A DNA stretch of 64,000 bases, taken from the NCBI GenBank assembly GCA_021773435.1, contig JAJFKC010000007.1, forward strand, positions 248,001-312,000, in the 5' to 3' direction. Positions 8,512 to 18,156 of the stretch are shown piece after piece. The translations under genes and the position numbers were made by a program. Every line of letters begins with the position of its first letter. The first letter of the stretch is position 1. Under the pieces are notes generated by a model. It saw nothing but the letters and a program-made list of their open reading frames with translations, was not told where the DNA came from and made no database searches. This DNA comes from Porticoccaceae bacterium. Lineage in GTDB: Bacteria > Pseudomonadota > Gammaproteobacteria > Pseudomonadales > Porticoccaceae.

Positions 8512-9729
8512 ATGTCACGCAGACACGTTCTTGACGGCGTCAAAGTTCTTGATTTTTCTCACTATGTTGCAGGCCCACACTGCACGCGGTTAATGGCTGA
8601 AGCCGGCGCTGAAGTTATTAAAGTGGAAGCACATGCTGGCGATACGTCACGGCATTTGCCGGTTATTAAAGAGGGACGTAGCGGTTATTACATCCAGCAC
8701 AACCGGGGTAAGCGCTGTATCAGTCTCGACCTGCGCACCAAAGAAGCCCAGGATATTTGCCATGAGCTGGTCACGCAGGTCGACGTAGTGATCGAAAATT
8801 TTACGCCAGGCGTGATGAAGAAATACAACATGGACTGGGCAGCACTAAGCAAAGTTAACCCCGATCTTGTGATGTGCTCAATTTCCGCCCTCGGTCAGGA
8901 AGGTCCCCTGTCTAAATTCCCCGGCTTTGATTATATCGGCCAGGCCTACTCAGGTGTTATGGGTATGACCGGGCAGGCAGGTGGCCCACCCGCCCTCTCT
9001 GGCATGGCCTTTGGCGACATTTCCACAGGCGCCCACGCCTATGGTGCGATTGTCAGTTCGCTTTTCCACCGCGCTAATGGCGGTGGCGGACAATTCCTCG
9101 ACATCACGCTACTCGACTGCCTGTTCAGCTACCATGAGATGAATGTGCAGGTATACGACGCCTCAGGCGGTCAAATGGTACCCAAACGCAGTGGCCATAG
9201 GCACTCCTTTGTAGCCCCACTGGGCCTGTTCAAATGCGGCGATCGATATCTTATTATCATCGCCATCGGCCCACAGTGGGCCAACCTTGCCAAACTGTTA
9301 GGTAGAGAAGATTGGCTCGATGACCCCCGTATGGCTGACCCGGTAAGTCGTAACGAAAATAGTGATGAAATCAATGCGGCTATCGAAGCCTGGTTGGCCA
9401 CCATTGGTGATGCTGAGAAAGCCGTTAAAATTCTGATAGAGGATCACCATATTCCCGCTGCGCCGGTGCTGGATGTACCGGAAGTGATGGAGCATCCACA
9501 CATGGTTCAGCGCGGCATTGTGCAAACCATCAAAGACCCGGTATTTGGTGATTTGAAGATTCCCGCCTCGCCGATGAAGTATTCACAATTTCCCGAACCT
9601 CTGGAATTACAGGCCAGTTCAGTGGGCCAGCACAATGAAGAGATATTACGCGAGAAGCTGAACTACAGCACCGAACAGATAGCCAGCCTGACGGAGTCTG
9701 GTGTGCTTGGAGCAAGGGATGATACTTAA
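8512..9729 (+). CDS. Family III CoA-transferase (CaiB/BaiF), array member 1
   Basis: A 405-residue class III CoA-transferase, which moves CoA between an acyl-CoA donor and a carboxylic acid through an enzyme-bound aspartyl-CoA anhydride. The N-terminal DFSHYVAGPHCTRLMAEAG and the EVIKVE segment form the CoA-binding Rossmann part. The catalytic residue is Asp169 in the FGDISTGAHAYG motif, the same number as in formyl-CoA transferase. The frame is open from 8443, but ATG 8512 matches the starts of the paralogues. First of seven tandem paralogues, 135 bp before the second. Its C-terminus (ending GARDDT) and that of member 2 differ from the SKNI-type ends of members 3-6. The substrate is unknown. 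Confidence 0.95.
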   Translation: MSRRHVLDGVKVLDFSHYVAGPHCTRLMAEAGAEVIKVEAHAGDTSRHLPVIKEGRSGYYIQHNRGKRCISLDLRTKEAQDICHELVTQVDVVIENFTPGVMKKYNMDWAALSKVNPDLVMCSISALGQEGPLSKFPGFDYIGQAYSGVMGMTGQAGGPPALSGMAFGDISTGAHAYGAIVSSLFHRANGGGGQFLDITLLDCLFSYHEMNVQVYDASGGQMVPKRSGHRHSFVAPLGLFKCGDRYLIIIAIGPQWANLAKLLGREDWLDDPRMADPVSRNENSDEINAAIEAWLATIGDAEKAVKILIEDHHIPAAPVLDVPEVMEHPHMVQRGIVQTIKDPVFGDLKIPASPMKYSQFPEPLELQASSVGQHNEEILREKLNYSTEQIASLTESGVLGARDDT

Positions 9730-9864
9730 CACGCCAAATGGATCTGGATGTAACTACGCCCCTTATCGATTGAGTGAGGGTTGATCCGGATTCCCGCTAT
9801 CATCCAACCGAACACAGACGTTATACATAAAGTACGGAAATAACCTGAACCGGAGCCAGCTGCC

Positions 9865-11076
9865 TTGTCAGAAAGCCATATACTAAGTGGTATCACCGTG
9901 GTGGACTTCAGCCATTATGTCGCTGGCCCGCACTGCACCAGGCTGCTGGCCCAGCAGGGTGCAGAAGTTATTAAGATCGAATCACCCAGGGGCGATCCAA
10001 CGCGCACCTTGCCACTCATTAAAAATCAGCGCAGTGGTTGTTTTATTCAGCACAATATCGGCAAGAAAAATCTTTGTCTCGACCTGCAACTGCCCGAAGC
10101 CCAGAAAATCTGCCACGAGCTAATCAAGCAGGCCGACGTGGTTGTAGAAAACTTTACACCAGGCGTCATGCAAGACTTCAATCTCGACTGGGCGACATTA
10201 AAAGATATTAATCCTGAGCTGGTCATGTGCTCCATTTCCTGTATGGGTCAGACCGGTCCCCTCGCTAAATATCAAGGCTTCGACTACATCGGTCAGGCTT
10301 ATTCGGGAATTTTGGGTTCTACCGGCGACAAAGACGGCTACCCGTCGCTTTCCGGAATGGCTGTTGGCGATGTCAGCACCGGTGGCCATGCCTACGGGGC
10401 CATTGTCAGCGCTCTTTTTCACAAACTCCACGGTGGCGGTGGGCAATATCTCGACATGTCGTCGCTCGACTGTCTGTTTAGCTATCATGCAGCTCATGTA
10501 CAAATGTATTCAGCCTCCGACGGCACAGTTGATCCGCCGCGTTGCGGAAATCACCATGCGCTATTAGCCCCCCTGGGGATTTTCCATTGCCATGATCATT
10601 ATGTTGTTATCGTCGCCATCGGTCAGCAATGGGACAACCTGGTCAAGCTCATCGGTCGTGAAGATATGCTCACCGACCCACGTTTTACAGAGTTATTGGC
10701 GCGGGGCGAAAACCAGCAAGAAATTATTGATGCTATAGAAGCCTGGCTAGCATCGACCGCAGACATTGATGAAGCCCTTAAAAGATTGCAGGGCAATCAC
10801 GTGCCCTGCGCGCCGGTATTAAGCATACCCGAAGTATTGGAGCATCCCCATATGATCGCCCGAGGCATTGTGCAAACGGTAAACGATGAGGCATTTGGCC
10901 CGGTAAAAATACCTGCCTCACCATTTAAATTTTCACTTTTCCCAGAACCCCTTGATCTACAGGCTGCTGAGCTGGGCGAACATAATTACGACATATTAAG
11001 TCGGCATCTGGGCTACAGTGACGAGAAAATCAGACAATTAGAAACTGGTGGGATAAGCGCCACGAACCCTGTATAA
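9865..11076 (+). CDS. Family III CoA-transferase, array member 2
   Basis: A 403-residue paralogue of member 1, and by eye the closest to it (shared SHYVAGPHCTRL, GFDYIGQAYSG, and KIPASPxK near the end). The catalytic Asp169 is in VGDVSTGGHAYG. The apparent start is TTG at 9865 (MSESHILSGITVVDF); no ATG in frame gives a comparable N-terminus, and the paralogue alignment supports it. Members 1 and 2 carry PASP where members 3-6 carry PRTP, so the array contains two subgroups. Only 53 bp separate it from member 3, which suggests co-transcription. The donor and acceptor acids are unknown. Confidence 0.93.
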   Translation: MSESHILSGITVVDFSHYVAGPHCTRLLAQQGAEVIKIESPRGDPTRTLPLIKNQRSGCFIQHNIGKKNLCLDLQLPEAQKICHELIKQADVVVENFTPGVMQDFNLDWATLKDINPELVMCSISCMGQTGPLAKYQGFDYIGQAYSGILGSTGDKDGYPSLSGMAVGDVSTGGHAYGAIVSALFHKLHGGGGQYLDMSSLDCLFSYHAAHVQMYSASDGTVDPPRCGNHHALLAPLGIFHCHDHYVVIVAIGQQWDNLVKLIGREDMLTDPRFTELLARGENQQEIIDAIEAWLASTADIDEALKRLQGNHVPCAPVLSIPEVLEHPHMIARGIVQTVNDEAFGPVKIPASPFKFSLFPEPLDLQAAELGEHNYDILSRHLGYSDEKIRQLETGGISATNPV

Positions 11077-11129
11077 AAGTACGCAGAATCACGACACACT
11101 ATAAAAATGACCAGAAGTAGGAGTTCGCC

Positions 11130-12338
11130 ATGACCCAGAAAATGCTAGAAGGCTTTAAAGTCATCGATTTCACCCATGTTGTCGCTGGCCCCCACGCCAC
11201 CAAAATACTCGCCGAGCACGGTGCCGAAGTCATCAAAATTGAGCCTCTCGACGGAGATCTCTCCAGACTATTACCCACGCACAGGGAAGGTCGCAGCGGC
11301 TATTTTATTCAACACAATGTCGGCAAGAAAACCATGGCTATGGATCTCGCCACCCAAGAAGCTCAGGAAATCTGTCATGAATTGATCAAAACAGCTGATG
11401 TTGTTGTCGAAAATTTTTCACCCGGTGTTATGAAAAAGCACAACATGGACTGGGAAACCCTGAAAAAAATTAACCCTGGATTGATCATGTGTTCCATCTC
11501 CTGCTTTGGCCAAACCGGACCACTGGCAAACCTGCCCGGTTATGACTGGATTGGTCAGTCCTATGCAGGTATTGTCGATTTAATGGGCGAGCCGGGTAAA
11601 AAACCTGTATTTGGCGATATCGCCTTTGGCGACGTCAGTACCGGTGCCCATGCCTATGGTGCCATCGTAGCTGCACTGCTCCACAAAAGCCGCGGGGGCA
11701 ACGGCCAACACATCGATATCTCGCTGGTGGAAGTGCTGTTCAGCTACCACGAATTTAGCGTTCAACTCTACGACTCCACTGACGGCCAAGTGTTGGCGAC
11801 GCGCTCCGGCTCTTACCACGGCATGTTGTCGCCGGTAGGCATCTATCAATGTAAAGATCGCTACGTATTTATACTTGGGCTCAATCATCAGTGGGAGGGC
11901 TTAACCAGGGCTATGGAAAGGGAAGATATGTTCAATGACCCTCGATTTACCGACGTGATGGCCATGGCTAAGTACAAAGACGAAATTAATGACGCCATTG
12001 AAGAGTGGCTCGATAAAGTGGGCGATGTTGATAAAGCTTTGGAGATTTTGCGCGCCAATCGTGTGCCCTGCGCACCCATCCTCAATATTGCCGAAGTGAT
12101 GGATCATCCCCACAGCAAGGAAAGGGGTACGGTGCGGACAATTTCCGACCCGATTTTTGGCGATCTTCGCGTACCCAGAACGCCACTTCGTTTTTCGGAG
12201 TTTCCCGATATTCCCGATGATCAGGCGGGTACGTTAGGACAATATAATCACCAAATACTCCGTGAGCAGCTGGGCTATAGCGAACAGAAAATTGCCGACC
12301 TGGAGACTGCTGGGATTATCACCTCGAAAAATATTTAG
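11130..12338 (+). CDS. Family III CoA-transferase, array member 3
   Basis: A 402-residue CoA-transferase with Asp168 in AFGDVSTGAHAYG. A good ribosome site (AGGAG, 5-8 bases before ATG) supports the start. The GYDWIGQSYAGI segment and the C-terminal IITSKNI ending group it with members 4 and 5, and more loosely 6. The regions expected to shape the acid-binding pocket (HEFSVQLYDSTDGQV, residues about 205-225, and the GLNHQWEGL segment) vary between members, which is where specificity differences would be expected. It is followed by the largest gap of the array (about 480 bp), so transcription may end or restart there. Confidence 0.95.
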   Translation: MTQKMLEGFKVIDFTHVVAGPHATKILAEHGAEVIKIEPLDGDLSRLLPTHREGRSGYFIQHNVGKKTMAMDLATQEAQEICHELIKTADVVVENFSPGVMKKHNMDWETLKKINPGLIMCSISCFGQTGPLANLPGYDWIGQSYAGIVDLMGEPGKKPVFGDIAFGDVSTGAHAYGAIVAALLHKSRGGNGQHIDISLVEVLFSYHEFSVQLYDSTDGQVLATRSGSYHGMLSPVGIYQCKDRYVFILGLNHQWEGLTRAMEREDMFNDPRFTDVMAMAKYKDEINDAIEEWLDKVGDVDKALEILRANRVPCAPILNIAEVMDHPHSKERGTVRTISDPIFGDLRVPRTPLRFSEFPDIPDDQAGTLGQYNHQILREQLGYSEQKIADLETAGIITSKNI

Positions 12339-12819
12339 CTCGGCTTAGGTGTGAAGCTGCGCCAAGGCCGGGCTTGAGAGAACAGGTCTGTAATCTGGGA
12401 CTCGTAGAATCCAGCCAATGCAAAAAAACTGATTGAGCATGACTGATTGACCATAAGTGTTAGCTTACCTATACGAGTACCAGCGGTCTCACACTAACTG
12501 CCTAAGAACGGCACCTATACAGTAATGCGTAAATTCATGGTATCCAAATTAAAAGTATCTGATTCATAGTCATGGCCTTACCCGGATGCCTGGCGCTCCC
12601 TTATGTTTCCCGTGGGCAACCGATTGTTTTCAAAGACTTAACACCCTTGCCGACTTTTACTGGCAATTGGAAACCTCCTCTGTAGAATCTTTTTCATCGT
12701 GGTTTGTCCGTTTGAGCTTATCTGTAGCTCGCTGGATAACGGATTCTCTGATCTGACTTAAATCCAAACTAAACCTAAAACTGATATTTAGCTCAACAAA
12801 AATTACTATGGAATCAAAT
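12339..12819. other. Intergenic gap inside the CoA-transferase array
   Basis: About 480 bp with no open frame of note on either strand, no tRNA-like fold and no hairpin with a T-run. Apart from a possible promoter near its right end (see 12712-12740) I recognise nothing in it. It divides the array into members 1-3 and 4-7. Confidence 0.6.
12712..12740 (+). promoter_or_regulatory. Possible sigma-70 promoter for array members 4-7
   Basis: TTGAGC (12712-12717) and GATAAC (12735-12740) are separated by exactly 17 bases, each matching four of six consensus positions. It lies about 80 bp before the start of member 4. Such matches occur by chance, so this is only a candidate. Confidence 0.3.
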
Positions 12820-14022
12820 ATGTCCAATCCAATGCTGGAAGGTTTTAAGGTAGTAGACTTCTCCCACGTCGTCGCAGGCCCTCACTGCACAAAAATACTC
12901 GCCGAACATGGCGCCGAGGTGATAAAAATCGAACCACTGGGTGGCGAGCCGTCGCGGTCACTACCGGCGCAACGCGAAGGTCGCAGCGCTTATTTTATTC
13001 AGCACAATCTCGGCAAGAAAACCATGGCCGTCAACATCGCATCGAAAAAAGGTCAGGCGATATGCCACGAACTGATCAAGCAGGCAGACGTTGTCGTCGA
13101 GAACTTCGCCCCCGGCGTTATGAAGCGACACGGTCTCGATTGGGAAACGCTCAGTCAGATCAACCCTGAGTTGATCATGTGCTCTATTTCCTGTTTTGGT
13201 CAAACGGGGCCACTCTCCCATTTACCTGGCTACGATTGGATAGGCCAGTCCTACGCCGGCATTATCGACCTGACAGGGGAACCTGGGCGAACGCCGGTGT
13301 TTGGCGAATACGCTTTTGGCGATGCTTCCACCGGAGTGCACGCTTATGGCGCTATTGTCGCGGCACTCTTACACCGCATGCGCGGGGGCGGCGGCCAGCA
13401 CATCGACCTGTCATTGCTCGAAGTGCTGTTTAGTTACCATGAGTTTGCCGTAGAAATGTATGACTCCACCGGCGCAATCACCAAACGCCATGGGCCGGAA
13501 CATTCCCTGGTCGCACCGGCAGGCATATACAAGTGCAAAGATGACTATATTTTCCTGCTTGGCATAAATCATCAGTGGCAAGCGCTGACCAAGGCCATGG
13601 GCCGGGAAGACTTATTCAATGACCCCAGATTGAGCGACCTCGCTGGCCTGGGCGAGCACAAATCGGAAGTCAATACCGAAATTGAAGCCTGGCTCGAATC
13701 TATCGGGGATGTTGATAAGGCCATAGAAATACTTCAGGCCCACAAAGTGCCCTGTGCGCCAATACTGAGCATTCCAGAAGTAATGGAATTACCCCATGCC
13801 AAAGAAAGAGGCATAGTGCGCACTGTCTCCGATCCGCTATTTGGTGATGTGAAAATCCCTCGCACACCCTTCCGGTTTTCGAATTTCCCAGACACCCCTG
13901 ATCTGCAAGCGGGTACGCTGGGGCAATATAATCACGAAGTGCTGCGTGAACAACTGGGTTATAGCGAGCAGCAAATTGCCGACCTGGAGACAGACGGAAT
14001 CATAGCTTCAAAAAATATCTAA
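12820..14022 (+). CDS. Family III CoA-transferase, array member 4
   Basis: A 400-residue paralogue when started at ATG 12820 (MSNPMLEGFKVVDFSHVVAG), which aligns with its neighbours; ATG 12808 would add four residues and cannot be excluded. Catalytic Asp168 lies in AFGDASTGVHAYG. It is the nearest relative of member 3 by eye (shared SCFGQTGPL, GYDWIGQSYAGI, LNHQW), with the same SKNI C-terminus. The YDSTGAITKRHGPEH loop is shorter than in its neighbours. It is the first gene after the 480-bp gap and may head a second transcript covering members 4-7. Confidence 0.94.
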   Translation: MSNPMLEGFKVVDFSHVVAGPHCTKILAEHGAEVIKIEPLGGEPSRSLPAQREGRSAYFIQHNLGKKTMAVNIASKKGQAICHELIKQADVVVENFAPGVMKRHGLDWETLSQINPELIMCSISCFGQTGPLSHLPGYDWIGQSYAGIIDLTGEPGRTPVFGEYAFGDASTGVHAYGAIVAALLHRMRGGGGQHIDLSLLEVLFSYHEFAVEMYDSTGAITKRHGPEHSLVAPAGIYKCKDDYIFLLGINHQWQALTKAMGREDLFNDPRLSDLAGLGEHKSEVNTEIEAWLESIGDVDKAIEILQAHKVPCAPILSIPEVMELPHAKERGIVRTVSDPLFGDVKIPRTPFRFSNFPDTPDLQAGTLGQYNHEVLREQLGYSEQQIADLETDGIIASKNI

Positions 14023-14042
14023 CTCAGCTAGCTTTTATGGCA

Positions 14043-14061
14043 GGCCCGTCTATGCCGGGCC
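14043..14061. other. GC-rich inverted repeat between array members 4 and 5
   Basis: GGCCCG and CGGGCC are separated by seven bases just after the stop of member 4. No T-run follows on the plus strand, so it is not a classical terminator; it may attenuate transcription or protect an RNA end between members 4 and 5. Confidence 0.4.
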
Positions 14062-14156
14062 CGTGATCACAGAACCGTAGAATAAAGTTAGGGCTGGTGC
14101 TCCTCAAAGCATAAAACTATTATAAAGCTTGATAAACACTACCTGGGGAAACAACT

Positions 14157-15362
14157 ATGTCAAAACGAATGCTGGATGGTTTCAAAGTCGTCGACTTCAC
14201 TCACGTTGTGGCTGGCCCACATGCCACCAAGATTCTTGCCGAACACGGCGCTGAAGTAATAAAAATTGAGGCAGTTCATGGCGAGCTTGCACGCAGTTTG
14301 CCGTTGCAACGCGAAGGTCGTAGTGGCTATTTTATCCAGCATAATATTGGCAAAAAAACTATGGCAATAGACCTTGCCACCCCGGAGGGTCAGGAAATCT
14401 GTCATGAACTCATTAAACAGGCCGACGTTGTTGTGGAGAATTTTTCTCCCGGCGTGATGAAACATCACAACCTGGACTGGGAGACACTCAAAACCATCAA
14501 TCCCGATCTGGTGATGTGCTCTATCTCCTGCTTTGGTCAGGACGGCCCGCTCGCTCACCTGCCCGGCTTCGACTGGATTGGCCAATCTTATGCGGGCATT
14601 ATCGACCTGCTGGGCAAAAAGAATGACACGCCCATTTTTGGTGATTTTGCTTTCGGCGATGTCGCCACCGGCGCTCATGCCTACGGGGCTATTGTCACGG
14701 CATTAATGCATCGCCTACGCGGTGGTAGCGGTCAATATATCGACATTTCCCTGATTGAAGTGTTGTTCAGCTTTCACGAAATGGGTGTCCAACTCTATGA
14801 CTCAACCGGCGGTCAGTTGATCCCCACACGTGCTGGTGCAGATCACTTCTTATTGGCCGGCGCAGGCATTTTCAAGTGTAAAGATCGATATTTATTCCTG
14901 GTTGGCCTCAACCAGTGGGCAGGTTTAACTAAAGCCATCGGCCGCGAAGATTGGGCACGTGACCCGCGCTTCAAAAACCCTGCTGACACCGCGCAGTATA
15001 AGGACGAGATAAACGGTGCCATTCAAGACTGGCTCGACACAATAGAGAGCGTCGATAAAGCGATCGAGATACTTGAGTCACACAAAGTTGCCTGTGCACC
15101 CATCCTCAACATTCCGGAATTTATGGATCACCCCCATATCAAAGAGAGGGGCTGTGTCCGAACCGTTTCCGACGATATCTTTGGTGATGTCCGCATTCCA
15201 CGCACACCCCTGCGATTTTCAGAATTTCCTGAGCCACCCGACCTGCGGGCTGGTACGCTGGGCCAGCACAATCATCAGATACTGAGCGAACGACTCGGCT
15301 ATACCGCGCAACGAATTGCCGAGCTTGAAGCTAAAAATGTTATCCGCTCAAAAAATATTTAG
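14157..15362 (+). CDS. Family III CoA-transferase, array member 5
   Basis: A 401-residue CoA-transferase with Asp168 in AFGDVATGAHAYG. The start ATG 14157 follows GGGGAAACAACT, an acceptable ribosome site. The GLNQWAGL segment lacks the His found in the GLNHQW segment of members 3 and 4, a single-residue deletion in a region near the domain interface. The insert LLGKKNDTPIFGDF replaces the glycine-glutamate (GEPG) turn seen in most members. The end reads VIRSKNI. It is 134 bp after member 4 and 111 bp before member 6, all on one strand. Confidence 0.94.
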   Translation: MSKRMLDGFKVVDFTHVVAGPHATKILAEHGAEVIKIEAVHGELARSLPLQREGRSGYFIQHNIGKKTMAIDLATPEGQEICHELIKQADVVVENFSPGVMKHHNLDWETLKTINPDLVMCSISCFGQDGPLAHLPGFDWIGQSYAGIIDLLGKKNDTPIFGDFAFGDVATGAHAYGAIVTALMHRLRGGSGQYIDISLIEVLFSFHEMGVQLYDSTGGQLIPTRAGADHFLLAGAGIFKCKDRYLFLVGLNQWAGLTKAIGREDWARDPRFKNPADTAQYKDEINGAIQDWLDTIESVDKAIEILESHKVACAPILNIPEFMDHPHIKERGCVRTVSDDIFGDVRIPRTPLRFSEFPEPPDLRAGTLGQHNHQILSERLGYTAQRIAELEAKNVIRSKNI

Positions 15363-15473
15363 GCGACTATCGGCGCAAGTATAAGCACCAATAGTCCGGC
15401 ATACGCTGATTCGGTCTGGACGCTAATCCCACCGATTCTCAACCCTGCCTGCATGAACTAACAGGAGCACACT

Positions 15474-16682
15474 TTGACAAAAAAAATGCTCGATACATTT
15501 ACCGTGGTCGATTTCACCCACGTCCTCGCCGGCCCACACTGTACAAAAATGCTCGCAGAATTTGGTGCGGAAGTACTCAAGATAGAACCGTTGGGCGGTG
15601 AGATGATACGCATGTTCCCCACTATACGTGACGGTAGAAGCGCGCACTTTGTACAACACAACATCGGCAAAAAAACCATGGCCATCGATATTACGACTAC
15701 CAAGGGCCAGGGCATCTGTCACGAGTTGATCAAACAGGCCGATGTCGTGGTAGAAAATTTCGCACCGGGGGTAATGAAAAAACACAATCTAGACTGGGAG
15801 ACTCTCAGACAACTGAACCCGGAACTGGTCATGTGCTCCATTTCGTGTTTTGGGCAAGATGGTCCCCTGTCACATCTTCCAGGATTTGATTACATCGGGC
15901 AGGCTTATGCGGGCATCATTGATCTCACCGGCGAACCAGGTCGGCCACCGGTTTTCGGCGAATACGCCTTTGGAGACCTATCCACCAGTACGCACGCTTA
16001 CGCGGCCATTTTGACGGCCCTGATTCACCGCATGAAAGGCGGTGGCGGCCAATATCTGGACATCTCCCTAATGGAAGTCCTATTTAGTTATCACGAGATG
16101 AATGTGCAGCTATACGATACCACCAACGGAGAATTTACCTGTGAACGATCCGGAGCGTTTCACCCCTTATTTGCACCGGTCGGGATTTATCCATGTAAAG
16201 GCCGCTATATTTTTATTATCGGTCTCACCCACTCCTGGGACTCACTGATGAAAGTCATAGGTCGGGAGGATATGCTCAGTGATCCGCGCCTGGCCGACCT
16301 CGACGGCCGCGGCAAACACACCGACGAAATCAATGCTGCTATTGAGGCCTGGCTGGAAACAGTCGACGATGTTCATGCCGCCGTAGCTACATTGCAGGAA
16401 AAGAGGATCCCTTCTGCGCCCATCCTCACTATTCCGGAAGTGATGGAGCTGCCGCACACAAAAGAAAGAGGCATTGTTAGAACGGTGTCTGATCCGGTTT
16501 TTGGCGAGGTGCAAATCCCCCGCACACCGTTAAGGTTTTCAGAATTTCCTGATTCTCCCGATCTGCAGGCGGGAACCCTCGGCCAATATAATCACGAGAT
16601 ACTCAGCGAACGGCTAGGTTATTCTGAACAACAAATTACCAGCCTTGAAGACAACGGAATCATTGGCTCAAAAAATATATAG
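15474..16682 (+). CDS. Family III CoA-transferase, array member 6
   Basis: A 402-residue CoA-transferase. The start is probably TTG 15474 with the ribosome site AGGAG a few bases upstream; the ATG at 15486 lies inside the conserved KKMLD motif and would cut it short. Catalytic Asp168 is in AFGDLSTSTHAYAAI: the Gly that normally follows Ser-Thr is Ser here, and AAI replaces GAI, a small change right behind the catalytic residue that member 7 shares in part. The GLTHSWDSL segment differs from the GLNHQW of members 3 and 4. The end reads IIGSKNI. Confidence 0.93.
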   Translation: MTKKMLDTFTVVDFTHVLAGPHCTKMLAEFGAEVLKIEPLGGEMIRMFPTIRDGRSAHFVQHNIGKKTMAIDITTTKGQGICHELIKQADVVVENFAPGVMKKHNLDWETLRQLNPELVMCSISCFGQDGPLSHLPGFDYIGQAYAGIIDLTGEPGRPPVFGEYAFGDLSTSTHAYAAILTALIHRMKGGGGQYLDISLMEVLFSYHEMNVQLYDTTNGEFTCERSGAFHPLFAPVGIYPCKGRYIFIIGLTHSWDSLMKVIGREDMLSDPRLADLDGRGKHTDEINAAIEAWLETVDDVHAAVATLQEKRIPSAPILTIPEVMELPHTKERGIVRTVSDPVFGEVQIPRTPLRFSEFPDSPDLQAGTLGQYNHEILSERLGYSEQQITSLEDNGIIGSKNI

Positions 16683-16788
16683 TACGATCACCAATAATTA
16701 GCCGTCGCACCGGCACCGGTAAACACGCTCATTTTGCGCCTTGTCGATAATGGCTTTCTTTACAAATTGCTAATTTGGAGATTTGAGC

Positions 16789-18000
16789 ATGCCGCAAATG
16801 CAAATACTCGAAGGAATCAAAGTACTGGACTTTACCCATATTGTCGCAGGCCCTCACTGCACCCGATTAATGGCTGAACACGGCGCTGAGGTTTTAAAAA
16901 TAGAACCTATTACTGGCGACCCGGTGCGTGGCTTGCCTTTCCACAAGGATGGTCGAAGCGGCTGCTTTGTACAGCACAATATCGGTAAAAAAAATATGTG
17001 CATAGACATCAGCACGCAACAGGGCAAAGATATTTGTCACAAATTGGTGGAGCAGGTAGATGTCGTCGTAGAAAATTTTGCGCCCGGGGTAATGAAACGT
17101 CTGGACATGGACTGGGAGACCTTACGTAAACTCAACCCCGATCTGATCATGTGTTCGGTATCCTGCTTTGGCCAAACCGGCCCGTTAGCGGAGCTGCCCG
17201 GCTACGATTTTATTGGTCAGTCTTTTGCCGGAGTACTCGATATGACCGGCGAGCCCGATCGTGCACCCGTATTCGCCGACCTGGCATTCGGCGATGTTTC
17301 TACCGGCACCCACGCTTACGCAGCTGTTGTCTCGGCGCTTTTCCATAAATTCAGAGGTGGTGGTGGGCAATATATCGACATCTCTCTGATGGATGTGCTG
17401 TTCAGCTATCATGAAAGCGCGGTGGAAGTTTACGATGGTTCTAACGGCAAAGTAGAGGTCAAACGATCAGGCCAACATGCCGCTTTATTAGCACCCCTGG
17501 GCATCTATCAATGTGGTGGCAGGTATATTTTCATTATCGCCAGTCGCGATCAATGGGATAGATTAGCTAGCATAATAGGACGTCCGGACATGGTGGAAGA
17601 CCCACGATTTGCTAATATCATGGATCGTGCAAAAAATCGTGGCCCCGTGGATGAGGCTATCCAGAGCTGGCTGGATAAAATCGACGATGCAGATGAGGCC
17701 GTGCGTCAACTCCAGGAGCAAAGAGTGCCCTGCGCGCCAATACTTACTGTGCCCGAGGTGATGGATCACCCCCATATCAAGGCTCGGGGCACTGTCCGTA
17801 CGGTTTCAGATCCGGTCTTTGGCCAGCTAAAAATACCCAGCAACCCTTTACGCTTTAGCCAGTTTCCCAATCCCCTGGATTTACAGGCGGGTTTTCTCGG
17901 CGAATGTAATCACGAAATTCTTCGTGAAAAATTGGGCTATACCGAGCACCAAATTAACGAACTGGAACAAAGCGGCATCATCGCCTCAGAAAATATTTAG
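16789..18000 (+). CDS. Family III CoA-transferase, array member 7
   Basis: A 403-residue CoA-transferase when started at ATG 16789, eight bases after GGAG; an in-frame TTG at 16783 is a poorer choice. Catalytic Asp169 is in AFGDVSTGTHAYAAV. It mixes features of the two subgroups: GPHCTRLMAEHGAEV at the N-terminus and FPNPLDLQAG near the end recall members 1 and 2, while the end IIASENI recalls members 3-6. It has IIASRDQWDRL where other members have GLNHQW. It closes the array; the next gene on the strand encodes an unrelated outer-membrane protein. Confidence 0.94.
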   Translation: MPQMQILEGIKVLDFTHIVAGPHCTRLMAEHGAEVLKIEPITGDPVRGLPFHKDGRSGCFVQHNIGKKNMCIDISTQQGKDICHKLVEQVDVVVENFAPGVMKRLDMDWETLRKLNPDLIMCSVSCFGQTGPLAELPGYDFIGQSFAGVLDMTGEPDRAPVFADLAFGDVSTGTHAYAAVVSALFHKFRGGGGQYIDISLMDVLFSYHESAVEVYDGSNGKVEVKRSGQHAALLAPLGIYQCGGRYIFIIASRDQWDRLASIIGRPDMVEDPRFANIMDRAKNRGPVDEAIQSWLDKIDDADEAVRQLQEQRVPCAPILTVPEVMDHPHIKARGTVRTVSDPVFGQLKIPSNPLRFSQFPNPLDLQAGFLGECNHEILREKLGYTEHQINELEQSGIIASENI

Positions 18001-18156
18001 CAAACCGGCCACTTTTCCAAATAATTCGTGCCTAACAGCGAGCAGTTTTGAGAGCATCATCTTTTCCAGGTGGGCTGCCAGCGCTCAGAAAAAGCCTCGA
18101 TCATTATCGACTGAATCATAACCCTATTCATGACTACCGGAGTCCAGCTACTAGCA

